In this document: one piece after another, positions 22,590 through 31,565 of the stretch
Layout: the number at the start of each line of letters is the position of its first letter
Numbering within the stretch: the stretch's first letter is position 1
Assembly: GCF_007049795.1 (NCBI RefSeq)
Contig: NZ_SCFY01000017.1
Location: forward strand, 62,001 to 126,000
Direction of reading: 5' to 3'
DNA length: 64,000 nt
Source: Ectopseudomonas mendocina
GTDB lineage: Bacteria > Pseudomonadota > Gammaproteobacteria > Pseudomonadales > Pseudomonadaceae
The notes under the pieces: generated by a model
Databases searched by the model: none
Seen by the model: the letters and a program-made list of their open reading frames with translations, nothing else
Told to the model about the DNA's origin: nothing
Program-made: the position numbers and the translations under genes

Positions 22590-25325
22590 TCAGCCGATCT
22601 GACCGTGGCAGTGCTTGTACTTCTTACCCGAACCGCAAGGGCACGGCTCGTTACGGCCAACCTTCTGCTCGGCACGTACCGGAGCGGCGGCCATCGCAAC
22701 GTCGCCTTCTGCGCCATCGTTCTCTTCAGCCGCCAGTGCCGAGACCTCGGCGTGCTGGAACTGCATGCGCTCGGCCATGGCTTCGGCTTCGCGGCGCAGA
22801 CGAGCTTCTTCTTCGGCCGGATCTTCGCGCCGCACCTGAACGTGGCTGAGCACGCGGATGGCATCGCGTTTGATCGACTCCAACAGCTCCTGGAACAGGG
22901 CGAAGGACTCGCGCTTGTATTCCTGCTTGGGGTTCTTCTGCGCGTAGCCACGCAGGTGAATCCCGTGACGCAGGTGATCCATGGTCGACAGGTGGTCTTT
23001 CCACAGATCGTCCAGCACACGCAGCAGAATCTGCTTCTCGAAGGTACGCAGAGCCTCGGCACTGGCCTGGGTTTCCTTCTCGTTGTAGGCAGCCAGCAGT
23101 TCGGCAAGGATGCGCTCACGCAGGGTTTCTTCGTACAGCTTGTCGTCTTCATCCAGCCACTGCTGGATCGGCAGCTTGATGCCAAAATCGCTCTGCAGGG
23201 TGGACTCCAGACCGGCGACATCCCACTGCTCCGGCATAGACTGCGGCGGAATATGGTTGTTGACTGCGGTGGTCAGCACTTCCTCGCGGAACTCGGCGAT
23301 GGTGTCGCCAACGCTCTCGGCAGCCAGCAGGCTGTTGCGCATGTGGTAGATCACCTTGCGCTGCTCGTTGGCCACGTCGTCGAATTCGAGCAGTTGCTTA
23401 CGCATGTCGAAGTTACGCCCCTCGACCTTGCGCTGGGCCTTCTCGATGGCGTTGGTGACCATGCGGTGCTCGATGGCCTCGCCGGACTGCATGCCGAGGG
23501 CCTTCATGAAATTCTTCACCCGATCCGAGGCGAAGATACGCATCAGGTTGTCTTCCAGCGACAGGTAGAAGCGGCTGGAGCCCGGGTCACCCTGACGACC
23601 GGCACGACCACGCAACTGGTTGTCGATACGACGCGATTCGTGGCGCTCGGAGGCGATCACATGCAGGCCGCCGGCTTCGATCACCTGCTGGTGACGCTTC
23701 TGCCACTCGCTCTTGATCTGCGCGATTTGCTCGTCGGTGGGGTTTTCCAGCGCTGCCACTTCCACTTCCCAGTTACCGCCGAGAAGAATGTCGGTACCAC
23801 GACCCGCCATGTTGGTGGCAATGGTCAGTGCGCCCGGACGACCGGCCTGGGCGATGATCTCGGCTTCCTTGTCGTGGAACTTGGCGTTGAGAACCTTGTG
23901 CTCGATGCCTGCCTGATTCAGCAACTGACTGACGTACTCGGAGGTCTCGATGGTGGCGGTACCCACTAGGATCGGCCGGCCCTGGGCCTGGCAATCCTTG
24001 ATGTCGGCGATGATCGCCTGGTACTTCTCTTCCTGGGTCAGATAAACCAGGTCGTTGAAGTCCTTACGCGCAATCGGCTTGTTGGTCGGGATGACCATCA
24101 CGTCCAGACCGTAGATCTGACGGAACTCGAAGGCCTCGGTGTCGGCGGTACCGGTCATGCCGGACAGCTTGTTGTAGAGACGGAAGTAGTTCTGGAAGGT
24201 GGTCGAGGCGAGGGTCTGGCTCTCGGCCTGGATATTCACCCCTTCCTTCGCTTCGATGGCCTGGTGCAGGCCCTCGGAGAGGCGGCGGCCCGGCATGGTA
24301 CGGCCGGTGTGCTCGTCGATCAGGATCACCTGACCGTTCTGCACGATGTACTCGACATTGCGATTGAACAGCTTGTGCGCGCGCAGGCCGGCGTAAACAT
24401 GGGTCAGCAAGCCAAGGTTGTGCGCGGAATAGAGGCTCTCGCCTTCAGCCAACAGGCCTGCAGCGGTAAGCATCTCTTCGACATACTGGTGGCCAGCTTC
24501 GTTGAGCTCGACCTGGCGGGTTTTCTCGTCGACCTTGTAGTGACCTTCCTGAGTCACCACGCCTTCCTCTTCCTCGATGTGCTGCTTGAGGCGCGGGATC
24601 AGCTTGTTGATCTCGATGTACAGCTTGGAGCTGTCTTCAGCCTGACCAGAGATGATCAGCGGGGTACGGGCTTCGTCGATGAGGATGGAGTCGACTTCGT
24701 CGATCACGGCGAAATTCAGCTCGCGCTGGAATTTGTCTTCCAGGCTGAAGGCCATGTTGTCACGCAGGTAATCGAAACCGAATTCGTTGTTGGTGCCATA
24801 GGTGATGTCGGCGGCGTAAGCAGCACGTTTCTCTTCAGGCGGCTGGAAGGGGGTGACGATACCCACGGTCAGGCCGAGGAACTCATACAGCGGACGCATC
24901 CAGTTGGCGTCGCGGCGGGCCAGGTATTCGTTGACCGTGACCACGTGCACGCCCTTGCCGGACAGCGCGTTGAGGTAGACCGCCAGGGTACCTACCAGGG
25001 TCTTGCCCTCACCGGTACGCATCTCGGCAATCTTGCCCTCATGCAGGGCCATACCGCCGATCAGCTGCACATCGAAGTGGCGCATGCCCATCACTCGCTT
25101 ACCGGCCTCACGGGCCACAGCGAAGGCTTCGGGAAGCAGCTTATCGAGGGTTTCGCCCTGAGCCAAACGGCCCTTGAACTCTTCGGTCTTGCTACGCAGT
25201 TGCTCGTCCGACAGGGCGATCATCTGCTCTTCGAGGACGTTGACGGACTGCACCGCCTTGACCAAGCGTTTGACTTCACGCTCATTCTTGCTTCCGAAAA
25301 GTTTTTTAAACAGAGGCGCAAACAT
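22590..25325 (-). CDS. secA: Preprotein translocase ATPase SecA
   Basis: This 911-residue motor drives unfolded preproteins through SecYEG. The Walker A region is MRTGEGKTLVGTL and the DEAD-type box is VIDEVDSILIDEARTP. NMAGRGTDI marks the second helicase domain. The C-terminal zinc/SecB-binding motif CPCGSGKKYKHC is intact. Length is typical for Pseudomonas. The ATG at 25325 gives the standard MFAPLFKKLFGSKNER start. A candidate promoter lies almost 200 bases upstream, giving a long leader. No SecM-like arrest gene is seen, in contrast to E. coli. Confidence 0.98.
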   Translation of the reverse strand: MFAPLFKKLFGSKNEREVKRLVKAVQSVNVLEEQMIALSDEQLRSKTEEFKGRLAQGETLDKLLPEAFAVAREAGKRVMGMRHFDVQLIGGMALHEGKIAEMRTGEGKTLVGTLAVYLNALSGKGVHVVTVNEYLARRDANWMRPLYEFLGLTVGIVTPFQPPEEKRAAYAADITYGTNNEFGFDYLRDNMAFSLEDKFQRELNFAVIDEVDSILIDEARTPLIISGQAEDSSKLYIEINKLIPRLKQHIEEEEGVVTQEGHYKVDEKTRQVELNEAGHQYVEEMLTAAGLLAEGESLYSAHNLGLLTHVYAGLRAHKLFNRNVEYIVQNGQVILIDEHTGRTMPGRRLSEGLHQAIEAKEGVNIQAESQTLASTTFQNYFRLYNKLSGMTGTADTEAFEFRQIYGLDVMVIPTNKPIARKDFNDLVYLTQEEKYQAIIADIKDCQAQGRPILVGTATIETSEYVSQLLNQAGIEHKVLNAKFHDKEAEIIAQAGRPGALTIATNMAGRGTDILLGGNWEVEVAALENPTDEQIAQIKSEWQKRHQQVIEAGGLHVIASERHESRRIDNQLRGRAGRQGDPGSSRFYLSLEDNLMRIFASDRVKNFMKALGMQSGEAIEHRMVTNAIEKAQRKVEGRNFDMRKQLLEFDDVANEQRKVIYHMRNSLLAAESVGDTIAEFREEVLTTAVNNHIPPQSMPEQWDVAGLESTLQSDFGIKLPIQQWLDEDDKLYEETLRERILAELLAAYNEKETQASAEALRTFEKQILLRVLDDLWKDHLSTMDHLRHGIHLRGYAQKNPKQEYKRESFALFQELLESIKRDAIRVLSHVQVRREDPAEEEARLRREAEAMAERMQFQHAEVSALAAEENDGAEGDVAMAAAPVRAEQKVGRNEPCPCGSGKKYKHCHGQIG

Positions 25326-25514
25326 ATCGACAGGATCTTCCGGCGAATGGATGGAGGTCGGCGCAAATCGCGACCATGGCAGCCAGCATGGCTGCGGGCA
25401 AAGGGGGCATTCTACCCGGAAAACTCAGGGAGGAAAGTGACGTTGTCAGCCCGTTGCTGCCGCATAATGGCGCAGGCCACGCATCCCCGGTCAGCCAGGG
25501 ACGCGGCGTGAAAC

Positions 25515-25544
25515 TTTATATGGGGATGAATGCTGTCAATTCAA
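25515..25544 (-). promoter_or_regulatory. Candidate secA promoter
   Basis: On the minus strand TTGAAT, 18 bases, then TATAAA. Transcription would begin near 25508 and leave a secA leader of about 183 bases. A perfect TTGACA overlaps the -35 region but is spaced too close to TATAAA. A second -10-like TAGAAT lies nearer secA without a good -35. Confidence 0.45.
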
Positions 25545-25564
25545 GGTCAGCCTGTTGCCCCGAC

Positions 25565-26485
25565 TCACTCGACGCCGTTGGCGCGCGCGATATAAAGGGC
25601 AGGATTGACCTGTCGGCCATCCTTGCTGACTTCGAAATGCACGTGATAACCGGTGGAGCGACCACTGCGACCGACCTTGGCGATGGTCTCGCCGCGCTGC
25701 ACCAGATCACCGATCTGCACAGTGTTGCTCTGATTGTGGGCATAGAGGGTGACGTAGCCATCGGCGTGACTGATCTCAACCACGTTGCCATAACCGTTCT
25801 TCTTGCCGGAGAAGGTGACGATACCCGCCGCCACCGACACCACATCGCTCCCCGGCTTGGAGGCGAAGTCGACACCCTTGTGGACACTCACGCGACCGGT
25901 CAGCGGGTGCACGCGACGCCCGAAAGGCGACGACACATAACCTTGCAAAACCGGGCGACCAGAAAGTGTTTCAGCTTCACTCAGGCGACGCTCGCCAAGC
26001 AGCTGCTCCAGCACTTCCAACTGCTGCTCGCGGCTTTCCACTCGCAGCGCAAGGCTGTCAAGCGCGCTCATGAAAGGTGGCGGTGCATAGGCCGAAGCGC
26101 CCAGCGCATCTTCCGCGCCGCCCTGCCCGACACTGAGGGAAAAATCGAACTCGCCTGCGTCCAGCTCCGCCAATTCGGTCAGGCGCTCGCCCAGAGCATC
26201 GAGCCGCGTGAGGCGCGCCTGCAGCTCCGCGACATGCACGGCAAAGGCGTCGAGCTGACGTTGTGCGTCCTGGCGTACCACGCCAACCTGTTCACGCTGC
26301 AGATCGAGTGCTTCGGCCAGCGAGGTGTCGACCACCGGCTCGGTGGTCAACCACTTGGCGCCCATTGCAGCACCAGCACCCAGGCTCAGGACCAGCAGCA
26401 GGACAACCGACAGCAGCAACCAGCGCAGGTTTAGATGGATTGTTCGCGCCGAACCGTGACGGCTATTTAGCAGAATGATATGCAT
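25565..26485 (-). CDS. M23-family peptidoglycan endopeptidase, membrane-anchored
   Basis: This 306-residue protein has one N-terminal membrane helix (residues about 20-42, RWLLLSVVLLLVLSLGAGAA) and a periplasmic coiled-coil region. A C-terminal LytM/M23 metallopeptidase domain follows. Zinc ligands are intact: H and D in VHKGVDFASKPG and the HxH of GYHVHFEV. The architecture resembles E. coli MepM/EnvC-type proteins that cut peptidoglycan cross-links or activate amidases. Proximity to secA and the division cluster fits a cell-wall role. ATG 26485 follows AAGGGGA; an upstream extension lacks a signal for use. Confidence 0.9.
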   Translation of the reverse strand: MHIILLNSRHGSARTIHLNLRWLLLSVVLLLVLSLGAGAAMGAKWLTTEPVVDTSLAEALDLQREQVGVVRQDAQRQLDAFAVHVAELQARLTRLDALGERLTELAELDAGEFDFSLSVGQGGAEDALGASAYAPPPFMSALDSLALRVESREQQLEVLEQLLGERRLSEAETLSGRPVLQGYVSSPFGRRVHPLTGRVSVHKGVDFASKPGSDVVSVAAGIVTFSGKKNGYGNVVEISHADGYVTLYAHNQSNTVQIGDLVQRGETIAKVGRSGRSTGYHVHFEVSKDGRQVNPALYIARANGVE

Positions 26486-26563
26486 GGCTTCCCCTTTTCG
26501 CAGAGCACAGGCCGGCAGCACGCTCTGCTACCATGACGGCTCTGCAACTTAAGGCTTCCTGCC

Positions 26564-27019
26564 ATGACGTTTCGTCCCTTGCCGGCTCAGGCACCCGCTA
26601 AGCTGTTACGCGAAGCCAAGCCCCTGAAAGCGCTGTTCGGTCAGGCGCAACGCCTTACTCACCTACAGCGTCTTGTCGATAGCCAGCTACAGCCTGCCGC
26701 CCGGGAACACTGTCATGTAGCCTCCTGGCGAGACGGCTGCTTGCTATTGATCGTGACCGATGGCCACTGGGCAACACGCCTGCGTTATCAGCAAAGAAGA
26801 CTGCAACGACAACTACAGGCACTCGAAGAGTTCGCGACCTTAACGAAAATCATGTTCAAGGTGCAACCTCAAGGGGGCCAGAATCGTGGAACCGTTCGCA
26901 CCCTGCACCTGTCCAATAGCGCCGCACAAAGCATCCAGGCGACAGCCGAAGGCATCAGCGACCCCAGGTTACGCGCCGCGCTTGAGCGCCTGGCCAGCCA
27001 TACGCAGAAAGACGAATGA
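26564..27019 (+). CDS. dciA: DciA-like (DUF721) replicative helicase loader
   Basis: This 151-residue basic protein has the DUF721/DciA domain in its first 100 residues. It includes the family-typical CHVASWRDGCLLLIVTDGHWATRLRYQQ with its conserved W. DciA is the ancestral DnaB helicase-loading factor in bacteria that lack DnaC. It stands alone between the divergent M23 gene and the convergent lpxC gene. The position between secA and lpxC is recalled as conserved in Pseudomonas (PA4405). The functional call rests on family membership. Confidence 0.82.
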   Translation: MTFRPLPAQAPAKLLREAKPLKALFGQAQRLTHLQRLVDSQLQPAAREHCHVASWRDGCLLLIVTDGHWATRLRYQQRRLQRQLQALEEFATLTKIMFKVQPQGGQNRGTVRTLHLSNSAAQSIQATAEGISDPRLRAALERLASHTQKDE

Positions 27020-27122
27020 CCCCTCATTCCGTTCGTCGGCAAACGTCTTTTTTGCCGCTTTCGCCAGATGATTGGCGCCATGAATCGTTGCAGCACTCAC
27101 CACCGACTCAACCACGCGCCAT

Positions 27123-27148
27123 AAAAAAGGCCACCCGAAGGTGGCCTC
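27123..27148 (-). terminator. lpxC terminator (end of the dcw cluster)
   Basis: On the minus strand the stem GGCCACC / GGTGGCC with a UUCG loop is followed by TTTTTT. It lies 28 bases after lpxC and also faces the convergent dciA. Confidence 0.92.
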
Positions 27149-27173
27149 AATTGAAGCTGGAAAGAGAGTGTAT

Positions 27174-28085
27174 TTACACCGCCGCAACCGGGCGCATGTA
27201 AGAGATCGGTGCGAGTTTGGCGTCCTCGAAGGTCACCATTTCCCAGGCATCAGTCTGCTCAATCAACGTGCGCAGCAAACGATTGTTGAGCGCGTGACCA
27301 GACTTGAGGCCCTTGAACTCGCCGATCAGGCTGTTACCCAGCAGGTACAGGTCACCGATGGCATCGAGAATCTTGTGTTTGACGAATTCGTCCTCGTAAC
27401 GCAGGCCGTCTTCATTGAGCACACGATGTTCGTCGACCACGATGGCGTTCTCCACACTGCCGCCGAGCGCCAGGTTCTGCGATCGCAGGAACTCGATGTC
27501 ACGCATGAAACCGAAGGTGCGGGCCCGGCTGACTTCCTTGACGAAAGACGTACTGGAGAAATCCACACTGGCGCTCTGCGTGCGATTGCGGAACACGGGG
27601 TGATCGAAGTCGATCTCGAAGCTCACCTTGAAACCGTCGAAAGGTACGAAGGTAGCGCGCTTATCGCCCTCCTCCACAGTCACCTCACGCAGGATGCGGA
27701 TGAACTTCTTCGGCGCTTCCTGCTCCTGCAGGCCAGCGGATTGAATCAGGAACACAAAGGGACCAGCACTGCCATCCATGATCGGTACTTCGGACGCGGA
27801 GAGCTCGACGTAGGCGTTATCGATGCCCAGGCCTGCCATGGCCGAAAGCAGATGCTCTACCGTATCCACCTTGACATCACCATTGATCAATGTGGTCGAC
27901 ATGGTGGTTTCACCGACATTCCCGGCCAGCGCGCGGATTTCCACCACGGGGTCGAGGTCGGTACGACGAAACACGATACCGGTATCCACCGGAGCCGGCT
28001 TCAGGGTCAGGTAAACCTTCTCCCCCGAATGCAGGCCAACGCCGGTGGCACGGATGATGTTTTTCAGGGTGCGTTGTCTGATCAT
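27174..28085 (-). CDS. lpxC: UDP-3-O-acyl-N-acetylglucosamine deacetylase LpxC
   Basis: This 303-residue zinc enzyme catalyses the committed step of lipid A synthesis. Zinc and catalytic motifs are present: VEHLLSAMAGLGIDN near residue 78, HKILDAIGDLYLLG near 237, and a later GHALNNRL with the catalytic His. The start MIRQRTLKNIIRATGVGLHS is canonical. It closes the division/cell-wall cluster. A 111-base gap after ftsZ may hold a separate promoter, in line with independent control of lpxC. Confidence 0.98.
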   Translation of the reverse strand: MIRQRTLKNIIRATGVGLHSGEKVYLTLKPAPVDTGIVFRRTDLDPVVEIRALAGNVGETTMSTTLINGDVKVDTVEHLLSAMAGLGIDNAYVELSASEVPIMDGSAGPFVFLIQSAGLQEQEAPKKFIRILREVTVEEGDKRATFVPFDGFKVSFEIDFDHPVFRNRTQSASVDFSSTSFVKEVSRARTFGFMRDIEFLRSQNLALGGSVENAIVVDEHRVLNEDGLRYEDEFVKHKILDAIGDLYLLGNSLIGEFKGLKSGHALNNRLLRTLIEQTDAWEMVTFEDAKLAPISYMRPVAAV

Positions 28086-28136
28086 GGCTTGGCCGCTATA
28101 TCGCTAGTTGCGAATTGTTTTCAACAATGGCCGGAA

Positions 28137-28142
28137 ATAATA
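28137..28142 (-). promoter_or_regulatory. Possible -10 element of an lpxC promoter
   Basis: TATTAT on the minus strand lies in the ftsZ-lpxC gap, about 50 bases before lpxC. No strong -35 is seen at the right distance, so this is a weak call. Confidence 0.3.
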
Positions 28143-28196
28143 GCAGAACCGACCTTTGCTGAACACCAATCACCCATATGCTCCTGATAAATTCCA

Positions 28197-29390
28197 TCAA
28201 TCAGCCTGGCGACGCAGGAAAGCCGGGATATCCAGGTAATCGAGATCATCCTGGGTATTGAGCTTGGCTGCAGTGGCGGCGCCACCGTGGCTCTGGCGCT
28301 GCACAGTCGGACGCTCGTAGTCCTTGTAGTTGACCGACTGCTCGCTGCGCGGCTGCGCGGCAGGCTGCTGGGCAACCGGCTGGCTGACGGCGACCTGAAC
28401 GGTGTTGTCGACCACCTTGACCGGCTTCTCCATGCGCGCGCCGAGGCCGGTAGCGACCACGGTGACGTGCAGTTCGTCGCGCATGTCGGCGTCGATCACG
28501 GTGCCGACCTTGACGGTGGCGTGCTCGGAAGCGAACTGCTCGATGATGCTACCCACGTCGGAGTACTCGCCCAGGGACAGGTCAGGACCGGCGGTGATAT
28601 TCACCAGGATGCCGCGAGCGCCCTGCAGATTGACGTCTTCCAGCAGCGGGTTGCGGATGGCCGCTTCGGTGGCTTCACGCGCACGGTTCGGACCGCTGGC
28701 GCAGCCAGTGCCCATCATCGCCATGCCCATTTCGCTCATCACGGTTTTCACGTCGGCGAAGTCGACGTTGATCATGCCCGGACGCTTGATGATGTCGGAG
28801 ATACCGCGCACGGCACCGGCCAGCACGTCGTCAGCCTTGGCGAAGGCGGACAGCAGGCTGGCGTCCTTGCCGAGGATGGTCAGCAGTTTTTCGTTGGGGA
28901 TGGTGATCAGCGAGTCGACGCTTTCGGACAGCGCGCGAATGCCTTCATCGGCGATGACCATGCGCTTCTTGCCTTCGAACGGGAACGGGCGGGTGACCAC
29001 GGCCACGGTGAGGATGCCCAGTTCCTTGGCCACCTCGGCGATGACCGGCGCAGCACCGGTACCAGTACCGCCCCCCATGCCGGTGGTGATGAACACCATG
29101 TCGGTGCCTTGCAGCACTTCAGCGATGCGCTCGCGATCTTCCAGCGCGGCCTGACGACCGACTTCCGGATTGGCGCCAGCGCCCAGGCCTTTGGTCACGC
29201 CCGGGCCGAGCTGCAGCACGGTACGTGCGCCGATGTTCTTCAGCGCCTGCGCATCGGTGTTGGCGCAGATGAACTCGACACCCTCAATGTTACTTACCGC
29301 CATGTGATTGACTGCGTTACCGCCGCCACCACCGACACCGATTACTTTGATAACCGCGCTTTGCGGAATGTTATCTACTAGTTCGAACAT
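28197..29390 (-). CDS. ftsZ: Cell-division GTPase FtsZ
   Basis: This 397-residue tubulin homologue forms the division ring. The tubulin signature is GGGTGTGAAPVIAEVAKELG (residues about 104-123), and NVDFADVKTVM and the T7-loop region are intact. A variable Gln/Pro-rich linker (residues about 320-375) leads to the conserved C-terminal tail LDYLDIPAFLRRQAD, which binds FtsA and ZipA. It follows ftsA by 42 bases and precedes lpxC. Confidence 0.99.
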   Translation of the reverse strand: MFELVDNIPQSAVIKVIGVGGGGGNAVNHMAVSNIEGVEFICANTDAQALKNIGARTVLQLGPGVTKGLGAGANPEVGRQAALEDRERIAEVLQGTDMVFITTGMGGGTGTGAAPVIAEVAKELGILTVAVVTRPFPFEGKKRMVIADEGIRALSESVDSLITIPNEKLLTILGKDASLLSAFAKADDVLAGAVRGISDIIKRPGMINVDFADVKTVMSEMGMAMMGTGCASGPNRAREATEAAIRNPLLEDVNLQGARGILVNITAGPDLSLGEYSDVGSIIEQFASEHATVKVGTVIDADMRDELHVTVVATGLGARMEKPVKVVDNTVQVAVSQPVAQQPAAQPRSEQSVNYKDYERPTVQRQSHGGAATAAKLNTQDDLDYLDIPAFLRRQAD

Positions 29391-29432
29391 GATCCCTCTC
29401 CTTCCTTTCTAGTTGTAACGCCTACTGCAAAT

Positions 29433-30680
29433 TTAGAAATTGCCTTGCACCCAACGCTTGATGCGTTCGAGTACCGGGGGTTTGTTTTCGTCCTGGTAAG
29501 GACTGCCCACCGACATGGAAATGCCGTCGTTCTGCTTCTGCAGCCCGTACAACAGCAAACCCACACCGGTGGAATAAATCGGGTTGCGCACCACGTCGCC
29601 CATACCCTTGACGCTGTGCGGTACGCCCAGTCGAACCGGCATGTGGAAAATTTCCTCGGCCAGTTCCACCGCGCCTTCCATCTTCGCCGTGCCGCCAGTC
29701 ATGACGATGCCGGCGGGAATCAGGTCTTCGTAGCCGCTGCGGCGCAGCTCGGCCTGCACCAGGGTAAACAGCTCGTCGTAACGCGGCTCGACCACTTCAG
29801 CCAGGGACTGACGCGAGAGGTCACGCGGCGGACGATCACCGACGCTAGGCACCTTGATGGTTTCGCCAGCACCGGCCAGCTTGGCCAGGGCGCAGGCGTA
29901 GCGAATCTTGATTTCCTCGGCGTACTGGGTCGGCGTACGCAGGGCCATGGCGATATCGTTGGTAACCTGGTCACCAGCAATCGGAATCACCGCGGTGTGG
30001 CGAATCGCACCTTCGGTGAAGATGGCGATATCGGTGGTTCCGCCGCCGATGTCCACCAGGCACACGCCCAGTTCCTTCTCGTCTTCGGTCAGTACCGAAT
30101 ACGCGGATGCAAGCTGCTCGAGGATGATGTCGTCGACTTCCAGACCGCAGCGGCGCACGCACTTCTCGATGTTCTGTGCGGCATTCACGGCGCAGGTGAC
30201 CACGTGCACCTTGGCCTCCAGGCGCACGCCGGACATGCCCAGCGGCTCGCGCACGCCTTCCTGGTTATCGATCACGTAATCCTGGGCCAGGGTGTGCAGC
30301 ACGCGCTGGTCCGCGGGAATCGCCACGGCCTGCGCGGCGTCGAGCACGCGCTCGATATCGGCCGGGCTCACTTCACGATCACGGATGGCGACGATACCGT
30401 GGCTGTTGAGGCTGCGGATGTGATTGCCGGCGAGGCCGACGAAGGCCGAATGGATGCGGCAGCCGGCCATCAGCTGGGCTTCTTCAACGGCGCGCTGGAT
30501 CGAGGCCACGGTGGACTCGATATTGACCACCACGCCCTTCTTCAGCCCGCGCGACGGATGAGTGCCGATACCGACGATTTCCAGCTGGCCGTCGGCCGTC
30601 ACCTCGCCCACCAGCGCCACCACCTTGGAGGTGCCGATGTCCAGGCCAACGATCATCTTGCCGCTCTGCGCGCTATTCAT
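29433..30680 (-). CDS. ftsA: Cell-division protein FtsA (actin-like)
   Basis: This 415-residue actin-fold ATPase tethers FtsZ filaments to the membrane. Nucleotide-binding motifs are GLDIGTSKVVALVGE at the N-terminus and LVDIGGGTTDIAIF at about residues 200-215. The C-terminal amphipathic membrane helix ends ERIKRWVQGNF. It lies 15 bases after ftsQ and 42 before ftsZ in the usual order. Confidence 0.98.
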   Translation of the reverse strand: MNSAQSGKMIVGLDIGTSKVVALVGEVTADGQLEIVGIGTHPSRGLKKGVVVNIESTVASIQRAVEEAQLMAGCRIHSAFVGLAGNHIRSLNSHGIVAIRDREVSPADIERVLDAAQAVAIPADQRVLHTLAQDYVIDNQEGVREPLGMSGVRLEAKVHVVTCAVNAAQNIEKCVRRCGLEVDDIILEQLASAYSVLTEDEKELGVCLVDIGGGTTDIAIFTEGAIRHTAVIPIAGDQVTNDIAMALRTPTQYAEEIKIRYACALAKLAGAGETIKVPSVGDRPPRDLSRQSLAEVVEPRYDELFTLVQAELRRSGYEDLIPAGIVMTGGTAKMEGAVELAEEIFHMPVRLGVPHSVKGMGDVVRNPIYSTGVGLLLYGLQKQNDGISMSVGSPYQDENKPPVLERIKRWVQGNF

Positions 30681-30695
30681 TAGTCCTGCCTCTCC

Positions 30696-31562
30696 TCAAT
30701 TCACTTTCTGCTCGGCCGCAGCCGGCTCCACCGGCTCACGCCAGGCCACGGCCAGGCCGTTGGCATAACGCAGGTCGATGCGCGCGATGTTCGCGCTCTG
30801 TTCTTTCAGTTCCCGCTCATAGATGGCGGCGAACCGACGCATTTTTTCCACCACGTGATCACGTCCCAGCAGGATGTCGATACGCTGCCCGCTGGCGTTC
30901 TCGGTGGCCGAGAGGAACCAGCTGCCGCGCTCGCGCAACTGCAGCCCGACCACGGTGAAGCCCATCGGCCGCAGCAATTGGCTGAGCATCTGATACTGCT
31001 GCATCACTTTCGGCTGCGCCCGCTTCGGGCCGGACAGCTGCGGCAGATGCTGATAGTTGTCCAGCTCCTGCGGCGCGAACGCCTGGCCCTGGTTGTTGAG
31101 CAGCGCTTCGTCACCCCACCGGGCGATAGGCAGTTGCTCTTCGAGGCGCACGTCGATCTGATCCGGCCAGACGCGACGCACTTCGGCATGAGCGATCCAA
31201 GGCATGCGCTCGAGTTCCTCGCGCATGCCGCGCAGATCAGCGCTGAAGAAGTTCGCCTCGATGAACGGCGCGATCCGCCGCTGTACCGCCTGCTGGCTGA
31301 CGTAAGCCAGATCGCCCTGCACGCTGATGCGCGCGATCGGGCGGTCGGCGTAGGGCAGCAGACGCTGTGCACCTTCATAGGCAGCAAAACCGAGGCCGAC
31401 CAGCGCCAGCGGCCAGAGCAAGCGGCCCACCCAGGAGAAATCCGGCTTGGGCAGACGCAGGCGCATCGGCTCCTTGGTCACCAGACGGCTGGCGCCACGC
31501 GGCGCGGGCTTGCCGCGTTGCGGAGCCCTCAGCGAGTCTTGATGGCGCAGAGCGATGCTCAT
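30696..31562 (-). CDS. ftsQ: Cell-division protein FtsQ
   Basis: This 288-residue bitopic protein of the FtsQBL divisome core has a cytoplasmic N-terminal tail of about 45 residues and one membrane helix (VGRLLWPLALVGLGFAAYE). Next comes a periplasmic POTRA domain (ISVQGDLAYVSQQAVQRRI), followed by the beta domain. It starts with ATG three bases after the ddlB stop codon. The N-terminal tail is long and basic. Confidence 0.95.
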   Translation of the reverse strand: MSIALRHQDSLRAPQRGKPAPRGASRLVTKEPMRLRLPKPDFSWVGRLLWPLALVGLGFAAYEGAQRLLPYADRPIARISVQGDLAYVSQQAVQRRIAPFIEANFFSADLRGMREELERMPWIAHAEVRRVWPDQIDVRLEEQLPIARWGDEALLNNQGQAFAPQELDNYQHLPQLSGPKRAQPKVMQQYQMLSQLLRPMGFTVVGLQLRERGSWFLSATENASGQRIDILLGRDHVVEKMRRFAAIYERELKEQSANIARIDLRYANGLAVAWREPVEPAAAEQKVN

Positions 31563-31565
31563 CGC

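Noticed and set aside
25400..25500. Short leader peptides before secA (12 and 17 codons)
   Set aside because: They lack good ribosome-binding sites, and nothing in the sequence resembles an arrest motif. Kept only as a comment in the leader finding.
28287..30683. Long plus-strand frames opposite ftsZ and ftsA (364 and 412 codons)
   Set aside because: Composition is typical of antisense shadows (His, Asp and Gly-rich), and the minus-strand genes are unmistakable.
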